Shown here in pieces: positions 48,916 to 58,093 of a stretch of 64,000 nucleotides of DNA. Source of the DNA: Streptomyces angustmyceticus (GTDB lineage: Bacteria > Actinomycetota > Actinomycetes > Streptomycetales > Streptomycetaceae); NCBI RefSeq assembly GCF_019933235.1, contig NZ_CP082945.1, forward strand, positions 1,116,001 to 1,180,000, written 5' to 3'. The notes beneath the pieces were generated by a model that was given only the letters and a program-made list of their open reading frames with translations, was not told the DNA's origin and did not search any database. A program made the position numbers and the translations under genes. Each line of letters begins with the position of its first letter. Within the stretch, counting starts at the first letter, position 1.

Positions 48916-50721
48916 ATGCACATTCGCGACCTTCCGCATCCCGATCCGGGCGTCCCGGACGTCCGTACGGGCGGCGCCTTCCTCCTATGGCTCTGCGGAC
49001 AACAGCTCGGCGGGCAGTTCAAGGCCCTCGCCTGGGGGCTGGTGAACGTCGGCGGTATCGCCGCCTCCCCAGTGCCGGTGGGCCTTGCCGTGCAGGCCGT
49101 GGTGGACCGCGACGCCGGCCGGCTCGTCCTGGCCGGCGGCCTGGTCCTCGCCCTGGGCGCGCTGATCGCGCTCGGCGGCATGATGCTGCACCGCGCGGCC
49201 GTCACCAACTGGATCACGGCGGTCGCCCGGATGCAGCAGCTGCTCGCCCGCAAGACCACGGAACTCGGCTCGGCGATGACCCGGCGGGTGGCGGCCGGGG
49301 AGATCGTCGCGGTCAGCACCGGCGACCTGGAGAAGATCGGCTGGTTCGTCGAGGCGCTCTCCCGGTTCGCCGCCTCCGCGGTCGCCGCGGCCGGCGTCTC
49401 CGTGGCGCTGGTCCTCTACCGTCCGGAACTGGGAGTACTCGTCGCCGTCGGCGTGCCCGTGATGGCGCTGGCCGTGCTGCCGTTGCTGCCGCGCGCCACC
49501 CGACGGGCCGACGCGCAGCGCGAGAAGGCCGGCCAGGCCACCGAGCTGGCCTCCGACACCGTCGCCGGCCTGCGCGTCCTGCGCGGCATCGGCGGCGAGG
49601 AACTCTTCCTCGGCCGCTACCGCAGCGCCTCCCAGGAAGTACGCGAGGCCGCCGTCCGCAGCGCCCGGATGTGGTCGCTGATCTCGGCCGTCCAGGTGCT
49701 GCTGCCGGGCCTGCTGCTCATCGCGGTGGTCTGGTACGGCACCCGGCTCGCCCTCGACGGCACCATCGCGGTCGGCGATCTCGTCACGGTCTACGGCGCC
49801 GTCACCTTCCTGCTCTTCCCGCTCCGGCACTTCGAAGAGATCGCCCAGGCCTACTCCTTCGCCAGACCGTCGGCGAAGCGCACGGCCCGTGTCCTGGCAC
49901 AGAGCCGGCCGGCCGACGACCGCGCCCCGGGCCGGGCGCCGACGCCGACGGGCGATCTGCACGACCCCGCCAGCGGCCTCACCGCCCCCGCCGGCCGGCT
50001 GACCGCGGTGGTCTGCGGCGACCCCGACAGCGCCGGGCGGCTCGCCGAACGCCTCGGCGGACACCCGCCGCAGCACGAGGAAGGCGGCGACGACGGCCCC
50101 GGTCCGGTGTCCGTCGTGCTCGGCGGCACCCCGCTGGACGACCTGCCCCGTGACACCGCCCGTACCGCCGTACTCGTCCAGGACAAGGACCCGATGCTGC
50201 TCTCGGGCACGCTCGGCGAACTGCTCGACGTCCCGGCGTCCGGCCGGGTGGACGCGACGGCGGCGCTGGCCGCGGCGCAGTGCGGCGACGTGCTGACCGC
50301 GCTGGCGCAGGCGTCCGCCGACGACTCGGGGGACCCGATGCGGACCCACATCACCGAGCGCGGCCGGTCGCTGTCCGGCGGGCAGCGCCAACGGCTCGCG
50401 CTGGCCAGGTCGCTGGTCACCGACCCCGAGGTGCTGGTGCTCGACGAGCCGACCAGCGCCGTCGACGCGCACACCGAGGCCCGGATCGCCGACGGCCTGC
50501 GTGAGCTGCGGACCGGCCGGACGACCGTCGTCCTCACCTCCAGCCCGCTGCTGCTGGACCGGGCGGAACGGGTGGTGCTCCTCCAGGAGGGCAAGGCCGT
50601 CGCCGAGGCCACCCACCGCGAACTGCTGCACACCCACCCCGCCTACCGCGCGATCGTCACCCGCGCGACGGACCCCGAGCCGGCGATGTCGGCCGGCCAC
50701 CGGACCGAGGAGACCGCATGA
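48916..50721 (+). CDS. ABC exporter subunit with degenerate Walker A
   Basis: A 601-residue half-transporter with six membrane helices in residues 25-320. Its ATPase part keeps signature SLSGGQRQRLALARS (LSGGQ at 486) and Walker B VLVLDEPTSAVD (506). The Walker A position reads VVCGDPDSAGR (365-375), with no G-K-[ST], so it cannot bind ATP phosphates normally. The partner gene begins at 50718 with an overlapping ATGA and has the opposite defects, so the two form one heterodimeric exporter with a single composite ATP site. ATG at 48916 is favoured over 48880. Confidence 0.9.
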   Translation: MHIRDLPHPDPGVPDVRTGGAFLLWLCGQQLGGQFKALAWGLVNVGGIAASPVPVGLAVQAVVDRDAGRLVLAGGLVLALGALIALGGMMLHRAAVTNWITAVARMQQLLARKTTELGSAMTRRVAAGEIVAVSTGDLEKIGWFVEALSRFAASAVAAAGVSVALVLYRPELGVLVAVGVPVMALAVLPLLPRATRRADAQREKAGQATELASDTVAGLRVLRGIGGEELFLGRYRSASQEVREAAVRSARMWSLISAVQVLLPGLLLIAVVWYGTRLALDGTIAVGDLVTVYGAVTFLLFPLRHFEEIAQAYSFARPSAKRTARVLAQSRPADDRAPGRAPTPTGDLHDPASGLTAPAGRLTAVVCGDPDSAGRLAERLGGHPPQHEEGGDDGPGPVSVVLGGTPLDDLPRDTARTAVLVQDKDPMLLSGTLGELLDVPASGRVDATAALAAAQCGDVLTALAQASADDSGDPMRTHITERGRSLSGGQRQRLALARSLVTDPEVLVLDEPTSAVDAHTEARIADGLRELRTGRTTVVLTSSPLLLDRAERVVLLQEGKAVAEATHRELLHTHPAYRAIVTRATDPEPAMSAGHRTEETA

Positions 50722-52499
50722 TCGGCCTGGCGCCACCGGAGCACGATCCGGATGCCCCGCAGACCCTCACCACCCTTCCCGTCGGCTCACCGGCCACGGT
50801 CCGCGGCTACGTCAGCGGGCTGATCCGCCGGCACCGCGGGGCGTTCACCCTGCTGGTCGCCGTGAACGCGGCCGCGGTGATCGCCTCCATGGCCGGCCCG
50901 TACCTGCTCGGCGGGGTCGTCGAGAAGCTGTCCGCGGGGGCCCGGGACCTTCGACTGGAGCACACCATCGCGCTGTTCGCCGTCGCGCTGGCCCTCCAGA
51001 CGGTGTTCGTCCGGATGGTCCGGCTGCGCGGGGCGATGCTCGGTGAGCAGATGCTCGCGGATCTGCGCGAGGACTTCCTCGTACGGTCCGTGGCGCTGCC
51101 GCCGGGCGTCCTGGAGCGGGCCGGCACCGGCGACCTGCTGTCCCGCATCACCACCGACATCGACCGGCTCTCCAGCGCGATGCGCGAGGCCGTGCCGCAA
51201 CTGTCCATCGGCGTGGTGTGGGTGGCGCTGCTGCTCGGCGGACTCACGGTGACCGCGCCGCCGCTCGCGCTGTCCGCCCTGATCGCGCTGCCACTGCTGA
51301 TCGTCGGCTGCCGCTGGTACTTCCGGCGGGCGCCGAGCGCCTACCGCTCCGAGGCGGCCGGCTACGCCGCGGTGTCAGCGGTGCTCACCGAGTCCGTGGA
51401 CGCGGGACGCACCATCGAGGCCCACCGGCTGGGCGCGCGCCGCATCGCCCAGTCCGAGCGACGAATCCGGGAATGGACCCAGTGGGAGCGCTACACGCTC
51501 TTCCTGCGCACGGTGCTCTTCCCCGTCGTCGACATGACCCATGTGCTGCTCCTGGGCTCGGTGCTGCTGCTCGGCGGGGCCTTCGTCATCCAGGGCTGGA
51601 TCACCCCGGGCCAGCTGACGACGGGCGCGCTGCTGACGCAGATGATGATCGAGCCAGTCGGCATGGTGCTGCGCTGGTACGACGAACTGCAGGTGGCCCA
51701 GGTGTCCATCGCGCGGCTCGTCGGGGTCCGGGAGATCGAGCCGGAGACCGTGGACACCGGGCGGTTCCCGGACGGCCGGGACGTCCGTGCCGACGGGGTG
51801 AGCTTCGGCTACCGGCCCGGCGTCGATGTGCTCCGGGACGTCTCGCTGCGGGTCCGTCCGGGAACCCGGCTGGCGCTGGTCGGGCCGTCCGGCGCCGGCA
51901 AGTCGACGCTGGGCCGGCTCCTGGCGGGCATCTACGGGCCGCGGGCCGGCAGCGTCACCCTGGGCGGGGCCGAGCTCTCCGCGATGCCGGCCGAGCGGAT
52001 CCGCGAGCGGGTGGCGCTGGTCAACCAGGAACACCATGTCTTCGTCGGCACGCTCCGCGACAACCTCCTGCTGGCCCGCGGCGGTGCGGACGACACCGAG
52101 CTGTGGGCGGCGCTCGCCGCGGTGGACGCCGACGCCTGGGCGCGGGCCCTGGACAGGGAACTGGACACCGAGGTGGGCTCCGGCGGCCACACCCTGACCC
52201 CCGCTCAGGCCCAGCAGATCGCACTGGCCCGACTGGTACTGGCCGACCCGCACACCCTGGTGCTCGACGAGGCAACGTCCCTCCTCGACCCACGGGCGGC
52301 CCGCCACCTGGAACGCTCACTGAGCCGAGTCCTGGACGGCCGCACGGTCGTGGCGATCGCCCACCGCCTCCACACCGCCCACGACGCCGACCTGATCGCC
52401 GTCGTCGAGGAGGGCCGCATCAGCGAACTGGGCAGCCACGACCAACTGGTCGCCGCCGACGGCGCGTATGCGGCGCTGTGGAGGTCTTGGCACGGGTGA
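50718..52499 (+). CDS. ABC exporter subunit with degenerate signature motif
   Basis: A 593-residue half-transporter. Membrane domain: VAVNAAAVIASMAGPYLLGG, IALFAVALALQTVFVRMVRL, VWVALLLGGLTVTAPPLALS and HVLLLGSVLLLGGAFVIQGW. The ATPase has an intact Walker A, GPSGAGKST (389-397), Walker B LVLDEATSLLD and H-loop IAHRL, but the signature reads LTPAQAQQ (493-500) instead of LSGGQ. It pairs with the gene before it, which supplies LSGGQ but lacks Walker A. The ATGA overlap gives coupled translation. Such asymmetric pairs in actinobacteria often export siderophores, lipids or peptides; no substrate gene is visible here. Confidence 0.92.
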   Translation: MIGLAPPEHDPDAPQTLTTLPVGSPATVRGYVSGLIRRHRGAFTLLVAVNAAAVIASMAGPYLLGGVVEKLSAGARDLRLEHTIALFAVALALQTVFVRMVRLRGAMLGEQMLADLREDFLVRSVALPPGVLERAGTGDLLSRITTDIDRLSSAMREAVPQLSIGVVWVALLLGGLTVTAPPLALSALIALPLLIVGCRWYFRRAPSAYRSEAAGYAAVSAVLTESVDAGRTIEAHRLGARRIAQSERRIREWTQWERYTLFLRTVLFPVVDMTHVLLLGSVLLLGGAFVIQGWITPGQLTTGALLTQMMIEPVGMVLRWYDELQVAQVSIARLVGVREIEPETVDTGRFPDGRDVRADGVSFGYRPGVDVLRDVSLRVRPGTRLALVGPSGAGKSTLGRLLAGIYGPRAGSVTLGGAELSAMPAERIRERVALVNQEHHVFVGTLRDNLLLARGGADDTELWAALAAVDADAWARALDRELDTEVGSGGHTLTPAQAQQIALARLVLADPHTLVLDEATSLLDPRAARHLERSLSRVLDGRTVVAIAHRLHTAHDADLIAVVEEGRISELGSHDQLVAADGAYAALWRSWHG

Positions 52500-52552
52500 G
52501 GGGGTGGCTGTGGGGGGCTCGGGGGCGGGGGTTGGGTTGGGCCCTGGACGCC

Positions 52553-52586
52553 GAGAACCCCGTCCCTGCTCAGGGACGGGGTTCTC
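52553..52586. terminator. Strong hairpin terminator after the ABC exporter pair
   Basis: Perfect 16-base arms (GAGAACCCCGTCCCTG and complement) with a 2-base loop. Confidence 0.85.
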
Positions 52587-52632
52587 CCCGATGGCCGGGC
52601 TGGCCTGCCTGGCGACTTCACACCTTGTCGCG

Positions 52633-52704
52633 CGTCCTCGTACGTTCCCGTGGTACGTCCTCGTACGTCCTCGCGGCACGTCCCGGCCGTACGTCCTCGT
52701 ACGT
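52633..52704. repeat. Short direct repeats of a CGTCCTCGTACGT-like unit
   Basis: CGTCCTCGTACGT or close variants occur at 52633, 52656 and 52692 with shorter CGTCC pieces between. The region sits at the 3' end of the converging membrane-protein gene. Confidence 0.6.
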
Positions 52705-53495
52705 CAGATGTAACCGAGCGCGCTCAGGCCGCCGACGCCGCCCAGCACCATGAAGACCGGCATCAGCACCCTCAACTCCACCCAGCTGCCGGCCTTGAAG
52801 CGCATCCCCTTGGGCGGGCCGACCGGGTACCAGCGCTTGCGGCCTATCGGAATGGGCCACAGGATGGGGCAGCCCGAGACGGTCAGGGCATCACCGATGT
52901 CGTGGACGAGCGCTCCGAGAACGACCGGGAGCCCCAGCCAGAGGTACTGCTGCCCCGGTTCACTGAACAGCCAGCTCGCGCCGTTGCCCGGCTGGTCGAG
53001 AACGCCGGCCAGGATCCAGGCCGAGGCAGCGCCCAGCAGCCACACCAGCACATCGCTGGAGACCCGCGCCGCCCGCCACAGCAGCCCCTCGATGGCGAGC
53101 ACCATATGGACGAAGAGGATGCCGAGCACCGCCCAACGGCCGCCCTGCATCGCCAGCACGGACATCCCGGCGCCGACCAGCACGGCCCAGACCCAGGTGT
53201 GGGTGAGCGTGCGGTGGCCTCCGTTGCGGTTCGAGTCGCCGCGCATCTTGGTCGCCTTGTAGACGGCGTGCGAGATGGCGTCGACCACTTCGCACAGCCA
53301 CCGCGAAAGCGGTCCGAAGGCCCGCGAGATGGTCGCGGACTTGTGGTCGAGGTCCGGGGCGAGTGCCGCACCGGCACAGATCAGGGCTCCGCAGACGAGC
53401 ACCGGCCAGGGCATCGGATGTCCGGCGGCAGCGGCCGCCGCGCCCACCCCCAGCCAGGCCGCGGCCCCGGACAGCGAGTGCGCCGGTCCCATCAT
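52704..53495 (-). CDS. YdjM/DUF457-type membrane-bound metal-dependent hydrolase
   Basis: A 263-residue membrane protein. MMGPAHSLSGAAAWLGVGAA has the H-x-x-x-G/A start of the YdjM (LexA-regulated, DUF457) family. APDLDHKSATISRAFGPLSR contains the conserved P-D-x-D-H, and NRNGGHRTLTHTWVWAVLVG carries the HRxxTH motif. All are proposed metal ligands facing the membrane. About seven hydrophobic segments follow. ATG at 53495 is used; the next codon is also ATG. The family's enzymatic reaction remains unproven. Confidence 0.85.
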   Translation of the reverse strand: MMGPAHSLSGAAAWLGVGAAAAAAGHPMPWPVLVCGALICAGAALAPDLDHKSATISRAFGPLSRWLCEVVDAISHAVYKATKMRGDSNRNGGHRTLTHTWVWAVLVGAGMSVLAMQGGRWAVLGILFVHMVLAIEGLLWRAARVSSDVLVWLLGAASAWILAGVLDQPGNGASWLFSEPGQQYLWLGLPVVLGALVHDIGDALTVSGCPILWPIPIGRKRWYPVGPPKGMRFKAGSWVELRVLMPVFMVLGGVGGLSALGYI

Positions 53496-54657
53496 GGTTG
53501 TTCCCACCCCTTGTTCTCTTGCGCTCGTTGTCCCGCGCGGACGGTGTGCCCCGCGCACTGCTGAGCCGCGCCACTGACGCCCGGTCGGCGACTCAGCGTA
53601 GCGTCAGATGATCTCCGTACGAGGAGGGGGTGAGCCAACCACCAGCATGAGAGCGCCTGCCGAACCCCGGCATCATTGGCCACCGGTTCCGCCCACCGGC
53701 TCCGGCCACCGGACAGGCCCTGCCGAACGGGACAACTGCCCATCGCAGCGCGCCCTCCGGCGTCTGCCCCGGTCGCCGCCGCCGGATCCCGGCCTGAGCG
53801 TTGCGCCAACTACGTTGGCTCGCGATGCCCTTGGCGGCGGACGGCTACCGCTCTGGCCCTCCACACCACCTTCGAAACCGCCCGGCGGTCCCCGGCTGGA
53901 GGCCGGTGAGCCAGCTCCAGCGGGTCGGTGAGCCCCTCCGGAGCTCGCCCGAGCCCCCTTCGCCGGCCTGGGGAATGCTCCGGTGCGGGTCTCCCCCCAC
54001 GACCTCTACATCCCCGCTGGGCCTCCACCTCCCTGCTGCCCCTGCCTGCGACGCCGCCAATAGCCCGGCTGCCGCACCCGCCCCCGGCCGCGCGTCCGCG
54101 CCCATCTGGGCCTCCCGCCCGGACCGCCTGACTGAACCTCCTGCCCGCAACGCCTGCCCAAACCGCCCGCCGCGCCTCCACACCCGCCCGGACCACCTGC
54201 CCGAGCCACCTGCCCGAGCCACCCTGCTTGCCCCATTACCTCCTTTTCTGCCCGCTTCCCCTTTCCGGCTCGCTTCGCTCCCCGCCCCACCGCCCTCGAC
54301 ACCCACCCCGCCCCGACCGTCCGCCTCCTCCACACCTGCGGTGCGAACGCTGCGTGATCTCCACCACCCGCTACCTGCACAGCAGCCCAGCGGATGAAGG
54401 CGATGACAACCACGCGCCCCCGATGTCACACGGAGGGTGAGGGCCCCTTGACCCGCCCCTCCCCCGCCCGCGCCGAGGACGGGTGTATATTCGCAGGTCA
54501 GGGCCGCCAAAAGGGCCAAGCGGGTCGATATCGGAGGCGTGGCGACGGGTTCTGGAGGCCGTCCGGTCAGGCAACCGAGGACGCTGTCGATCTTCAGCTG
54601 ATCTCCGGTCGGGTCGCCGGTTCCCTGATCCGGGCCGAAGACAGGCAGTATGGGGGC
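53496..54657. other. Long intergenic stretch with C-rich low-complexity DNA
   Basis: Over 1.1 kb without a convincing gene. From about 53930 to 54350 the plus strand is C/T/G-patterned and very C-rich, giving Pro/Ala/Arg-only translations in all frames. The final part near 54480 holds TATATTC, a possible -10 of the helicase gene. Confidence 0.5.
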
Positions 54658-57171
54658 GTGACCCTCATCGATCATCTCCCGAACGACGCCGATCCCGATG
54701 CCCTCTTCGAAGCCTTTTCGGGCTGGGCCGAGCAGCAGGGCATCGCGCTCTACCCTGCCCAGGAGGAGGCGCTGATCGAGGTGGTCTCCGGGGCGAACGT
54801 CATCCTGTCCACCCCGACCGGCTCGGGTAAGAGCCTGGTGGCGGCCGGCGCGCACTTCACCGCGCTCGCCAATGATCAGGTCACCTTCTACACCGCTCCC
54901 ATCAAGGCGCTGGTCTCGGAGAAGTTCTTCGACCTGTGCAAGCTGTTCGGCACCGAGAACGTCGGCATGCTCACCGGTGACGCCTCGGTCAACGCCGACG
55001 CACCGGTCATCTGCTGCACCGCCGAGGTCCTCGCCTCGATAGCGCTGCGGGACGGCAAGGACGCCGACATCGGCCAGGTCGTGATGGACGAGTTCCATTT
55101 CTATGCCGAGCCGGACCGCGGCTGGGCCTGGCAGATTCCGCTGCTGGAGCTTCCGCAGGCGCAGTTCATCCTGATGTCGGCGACGCTCGGCGACATGTCG
55201 CGCTTCGAGGAGGATCTGACCCGGCGCACGGGGAAGCCGACGTCGGTGGTGCGCTCGGCGACGCGGCCGGTGCCGCTGTCGTACGAGTACCGCACCACGG
55301 CGCTGACGGAGACCCTCACGGAGCTGCTGGAGACCCGCCAGTCCCCCGTGTACATCGTGCACTTCACCCAGGCCGCCGCCGTGGAACGGGCGCAGGCGCT
55401 GATGAGCATCAACATGTGTACGCGTGCCGAGAAAGACCAGATCGCGGAGCTGATCGGGAACTTCCGGTTCACCACGAAGTTCGGCCGCAACCTGTCGCGC
55501 TATGTCCGTCACGGCATCGGCGTGCACCACGCCGGCATGCTGCCGAAGTACCGCAGGCTCGTCGAGAAGCTGGCGCAGGCGGGGCTGCTGAAGGTCATCT
55601 GCGGCACGGACACCCTGGGTGTGGGCGTCAATGTGCCCATCCGCACGGTGCTGTTCACCGCGCTGACGAAGTACGACGGGTCGCGGGTGCGGACCCTTCG
55701 GGCGCGGGAGTTCCATCAGATCGCGGGCCGCGCCGGCCGGGCCGGGTTCGACACCGCGGGCTTCGTGGTCGCGCAGGCTCCCGAGCATGTCGTGGAGAAC
55801 GAGAAGGCGCTCGCCAAGGCCGGCGACGACCCGAAGAAGCGCCGCAAGGTGGTGCGCAAGAAGGCGCCGGAGGGCTTCGTCAACTGGGGTGAGAACACCT
55901 TCGAGAAGCTGATCGCTTCCGATCCGGAGCCGTTGAACTCCCGCTTCCGGGTGACCCACGCGATGCTGCTGTCGGTGATCGCCCGGCCGGGCGATGCGTT
56001 CGTGGCGATGCGCAAGCTGCTCGAGGACAACCATGAGCCGCGCAGGAACCAGCTGCGGCACATCCGGCGGGCCATCGCGATCTACCGGTCGCTGCTGGAC
56101 GGCGGGATCGTGGAGCGGCTGCCGGAGCCGGACGCGGAGGGCCGGATCGTCCGGCTGACCGTGGATCTGCAGCAGGACTTCGCGCTCAACCAGCCGCTGT
56201 CGACCTTCGCCCTGGCCGCGTTCGACCTGCTCGACCCGGAGTCGCCGTCCTACGCGCTCGACATGGTCTCGGTCGTGGAGTCCACGCTGGACGATCCCCG
56301 GCAGATCCTGGCGGCGCAGCAGAACAAGGCGCGGGGCGAGGCGGTCGCCCAGATGAAGGCCGACGGCGTCGAGTACGAAGAGCGCATGGAACGGCTCATG
56401 GACGTCGAGTACCCCAAGCCGCTGGAGGAAGTGCTCTTCCACGCCTACGGCCTGTACCGCAAGAGCCACCCGTGGGTCGGCGACCACCCGCTGTCGCCGA
56501 AGTCGGTCATCCGCGACATGTACGAACGCGCCATGACCTTCACGGAGTTCACGTCCTTCTACGAGCTGGCGCGCACCGAGGGGATCGTGCTGCGGTACCT
56601 CGCGAGTGCGTACAAGGCGCTGGACCACACCGTGCCGGACGATCTGAAGTCCGAGGACTTCGAGGACATCATCGCCTGGCTGGGCGAGATGGTGCGGCAG
56701 GTCGACTCCAGTCTGCTGGACGAGTGGGAGCAGCTGGCCAATCCCGAGGTGGAGACGGCGGAGCAGGCCGCGGAGCGGGCCGATCAGGTCCGGCCGGTCA
56801 CGGCCAACGCGCGGGCCTTCCGGGTGCTGGTGCGCAATGCGATGTTCCGGCGGGTGGAGCTGGCGGCGCTGGACAAGGTCGAGGAGCTCGGCGAGATGGA
56901 CGCCGAGTCCGGCTGGGACGCGGATGCCTGGGGCGAGGCGATGGACGCCTACTGGGATGAATACGACGAGCTGGGCACCGGTCCGGACGCGCGCGGCCCG
57001 AAGCTGCTGCAGATTGAGGAAGACGCCGAGCACGGACTGTGGAAGGTGCGGCAGACTTTCGCCGACCCGAACGGTGATCACGACTGGGGCATCTCCGCGG
57101 AGGTGGACCTGACCGCCTCCGACGAGGAGGGGCGCGCGGTGGTGCGGGTCACGGATGTGGGTCAGTTGTGA
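54658..57171 (+). CDS. DEAD/DEAH-box helicase, Ski2-like
   Basis: An 837-residue superfamily 2 helicase. Motif I is LSTPTGSGKSL, Ia YTAPIKALVSEKF, Ib MLTGDASVNADAPVICCTAE, II VVMDEFHFYAEPDRGWAW (DEFH), III LMSATLGD, IV-VI VYIVHFTQAAAVERAQ, KVICGTDTLGVGVNVPIRTV and HQIAGRAGRAGFDTAGFVVA. C-terminal helical and acidic segments are conserved in streptomycete relatives (SPKSVIRDMYERAMTF, AYWDEYDELGTGPDARGPK). It probably unwinds RNA. The GTG at 54658 (VTLIDHLPNDAD) is chosen because homology starts there, although the frame is open for another 264 bases. Confidence 0.93.
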   Translation: MTLIDHLPNDADPDALFEAFSGWAEQQGIALYPAQEEALIEVVSGANVILSTPTGSGKSLVAAGAHFTALANDQVTFYTAPIKALVSEKFFDLCKLFGTENVGMLTGDASVNADAPVICCTAEVLASIALRDGKDADIGQVVMDEFHFYAEPDRGWAWQIPLLELPQAQFILMSATLGDMSRFEEDLTRRTGKPTSVVRSATRPVPLSYEYRTTALTETLTELLETRQSPVYIVHFTQAAAVERAQALMSINMCTRAEKDQIAELIGNFRFTTKFGRNLSRYVRHGIGVHHAGMLPKYRRLVEKLAQAGLLKVICGTDTLGVGVNVPIRTVLFTALTKYDGSRVRTLRAREFHQIAGRAGRAGFDTAGFVVAQAPEHVVENEKALAKAGDDPKKRRKVVRKKAPEGFVNWGENTFEKLIASDPEPLNSRFRVTHAMLLSVIARPGDAFVAMRKLLEDNHEPRRNQLRHIRRAIAIYRSLLDGGIVERLPEPDAEGRIVRLTVDLQQDFALNQPLSTFALAAFDLLDPESPSYALDMVSVVESTLDDPRQILAAQQNKARGEAVAQMKADGVEYEERMERLMDVEYPKPLEEVLFHAYGLYRKSHPWVGDHPLSPKSVIRDMYERAMTFTEFTSFYELARTEGIVLRYLASAYKALDHTVPDDLKSEDFEDIIAWLGEMVRQVDSSLLDEWEQLANPEVETAEQAAERADQVRPVTANARAFRVLVRNAMFRRVELAALDKVEELGEMDAESGWDADAWGEAMDAYWDEYDELGTGPDARGPKLLQIEEDAEHGLWKVRQTFADPNGDHDWGISAEVDLTASDEEGRAVVRVTDVGQL

Positions 57172-57223
57172 GGCGACGGCTTCGACCGAGGCCGCCGATG
57201 GATCTGACGGAGGGCCACCGGTC

Positions 57224-58093
57224 ATGACCAATCCCGCCGAAAAGCTGGTCGATCTGCTGGATCTGGAGCAGATCGAGGTGAACATCTTCCGGGGCCGCAG
57301 CCCGCAGGAATCGTTGCAGCGGGTCTTCGGCGGGCAGGTAGCCGGCCAGGCGCTGGTGGCTGCCGGGCGGACCACGGAGGGTGACCGCCCGGTCCACTCG
57401 CTCCATGCGTACTTTCTGCGGCCGGGCCGGCCCGGGGTGCCGATCGTGTACCAGGTCGAGCGGGTGCGCGACGGGCGGTCCTTCACCACCCGCCGGGTAG
57501 TCGCCGTCCAGCAGGGACGCACGATCTTCAATCTGACCGCCTCCTTTCACAAGCCGGAACCCGGCTTCGATCATCAGTTGCCGTTGCGTCGGGTGGTGCC
57601 CGACCCGGAGGAGCTGCCGACGGTTGCGGAAGAGGTCCGCGAGGCGCTGCACGACCTGCCCGAGTCGCTGGAGCGGATGGCGCGCAGGATGCCGTTCGAG
57701 ATCCGCTATGCCGACCGGCTGCGCTGGACGCCGGACGAGATCGAAGGTGCGGAGCCTCGCAGCGCGGTGTGGATGCGCGCGGTCGGTCCGCTGGGCGACG
57801 ATCCGCTCGTGCACACCTGCGCGCTGACGTACGCCAGCGATATGACGCTGCTGGACGCCGTCCGCATCCCGGTCGAGCCGCTCTGGGGGCCGCGCGGGTT
57901 CGACATGGCCTCGCTCGATCATGCGATGTGGTTCCACCGTCCGTTCCGCGCGGACGAGTGGTTCCTCTACGACCAGGAGTCGCCGATCGCCACCGGAGGC
58001 CGCGGCCTGGCCCGGGGGCGGATCTACGACCGGGAGGGCAGGCTGCTGGTCTCGGTCGTCCAGGAAGGGCTGTTCAGGAAGCTCGGCGACTGA
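57224..58093 (+). CDS. tesB: Acyl-CoA thioesterase II
   Basis: A 289-residue double-hotdog thioesterase. VNIFRGRSPQESLQRVFGGQ, VAGQALVAAGRT is the family start with the GGQ motif. VHSLHAYFLRPGRPGVPIVY, VERVRDGRSFTTRRVVAVQQ and LDHAMWFHRPFRADEWFLYD (with the active-site Asp and nearby residues) complete it. ATG at 57224 follows GGAGGG. It hydrolyses medium- and long-chain acyl-CoA to free acid and CoA in the cytoplasm. It starts 52 bases after the helicase stop and may be co-transcribed. Its 3' end overlaps the converging DUF6397 gene by 70 bases. Confidence 0.92.
   Translation: MTNPAEKLVDLLDLEQIEVNIFRGRSPQESLQRVFGGQVAGQALVAAGRTTEGDRPVHSLHAYFLRPGRPGVPIVYQVERVRDGRSFTTRRVVAVQQGRTIFNLTASFHKPEPGFDHQLPLRRVVPDPEELPTVAEEVREALHDLPESLERMARRMPFEIRYADRLRWTPDEIEGAEPRSAVWMRAVGPLGDDPLVHTCALTYASDMTLLDAVRIPVEPLWGPRGFDMASLDHAMWFHRPFRADEWFLYDQESPIATGGRGLARGRIYDREGRLLVSVVQEGLFRKLGD

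Noticed and set aside
53845..57531. A 1228-codon open frame on the minus strand opposite the helicase gene
   Set aside because: It mirrors the helicase and tesB genes in GC-rich DNA and shows no protein family, while the plus-strand helicase has all motifs.
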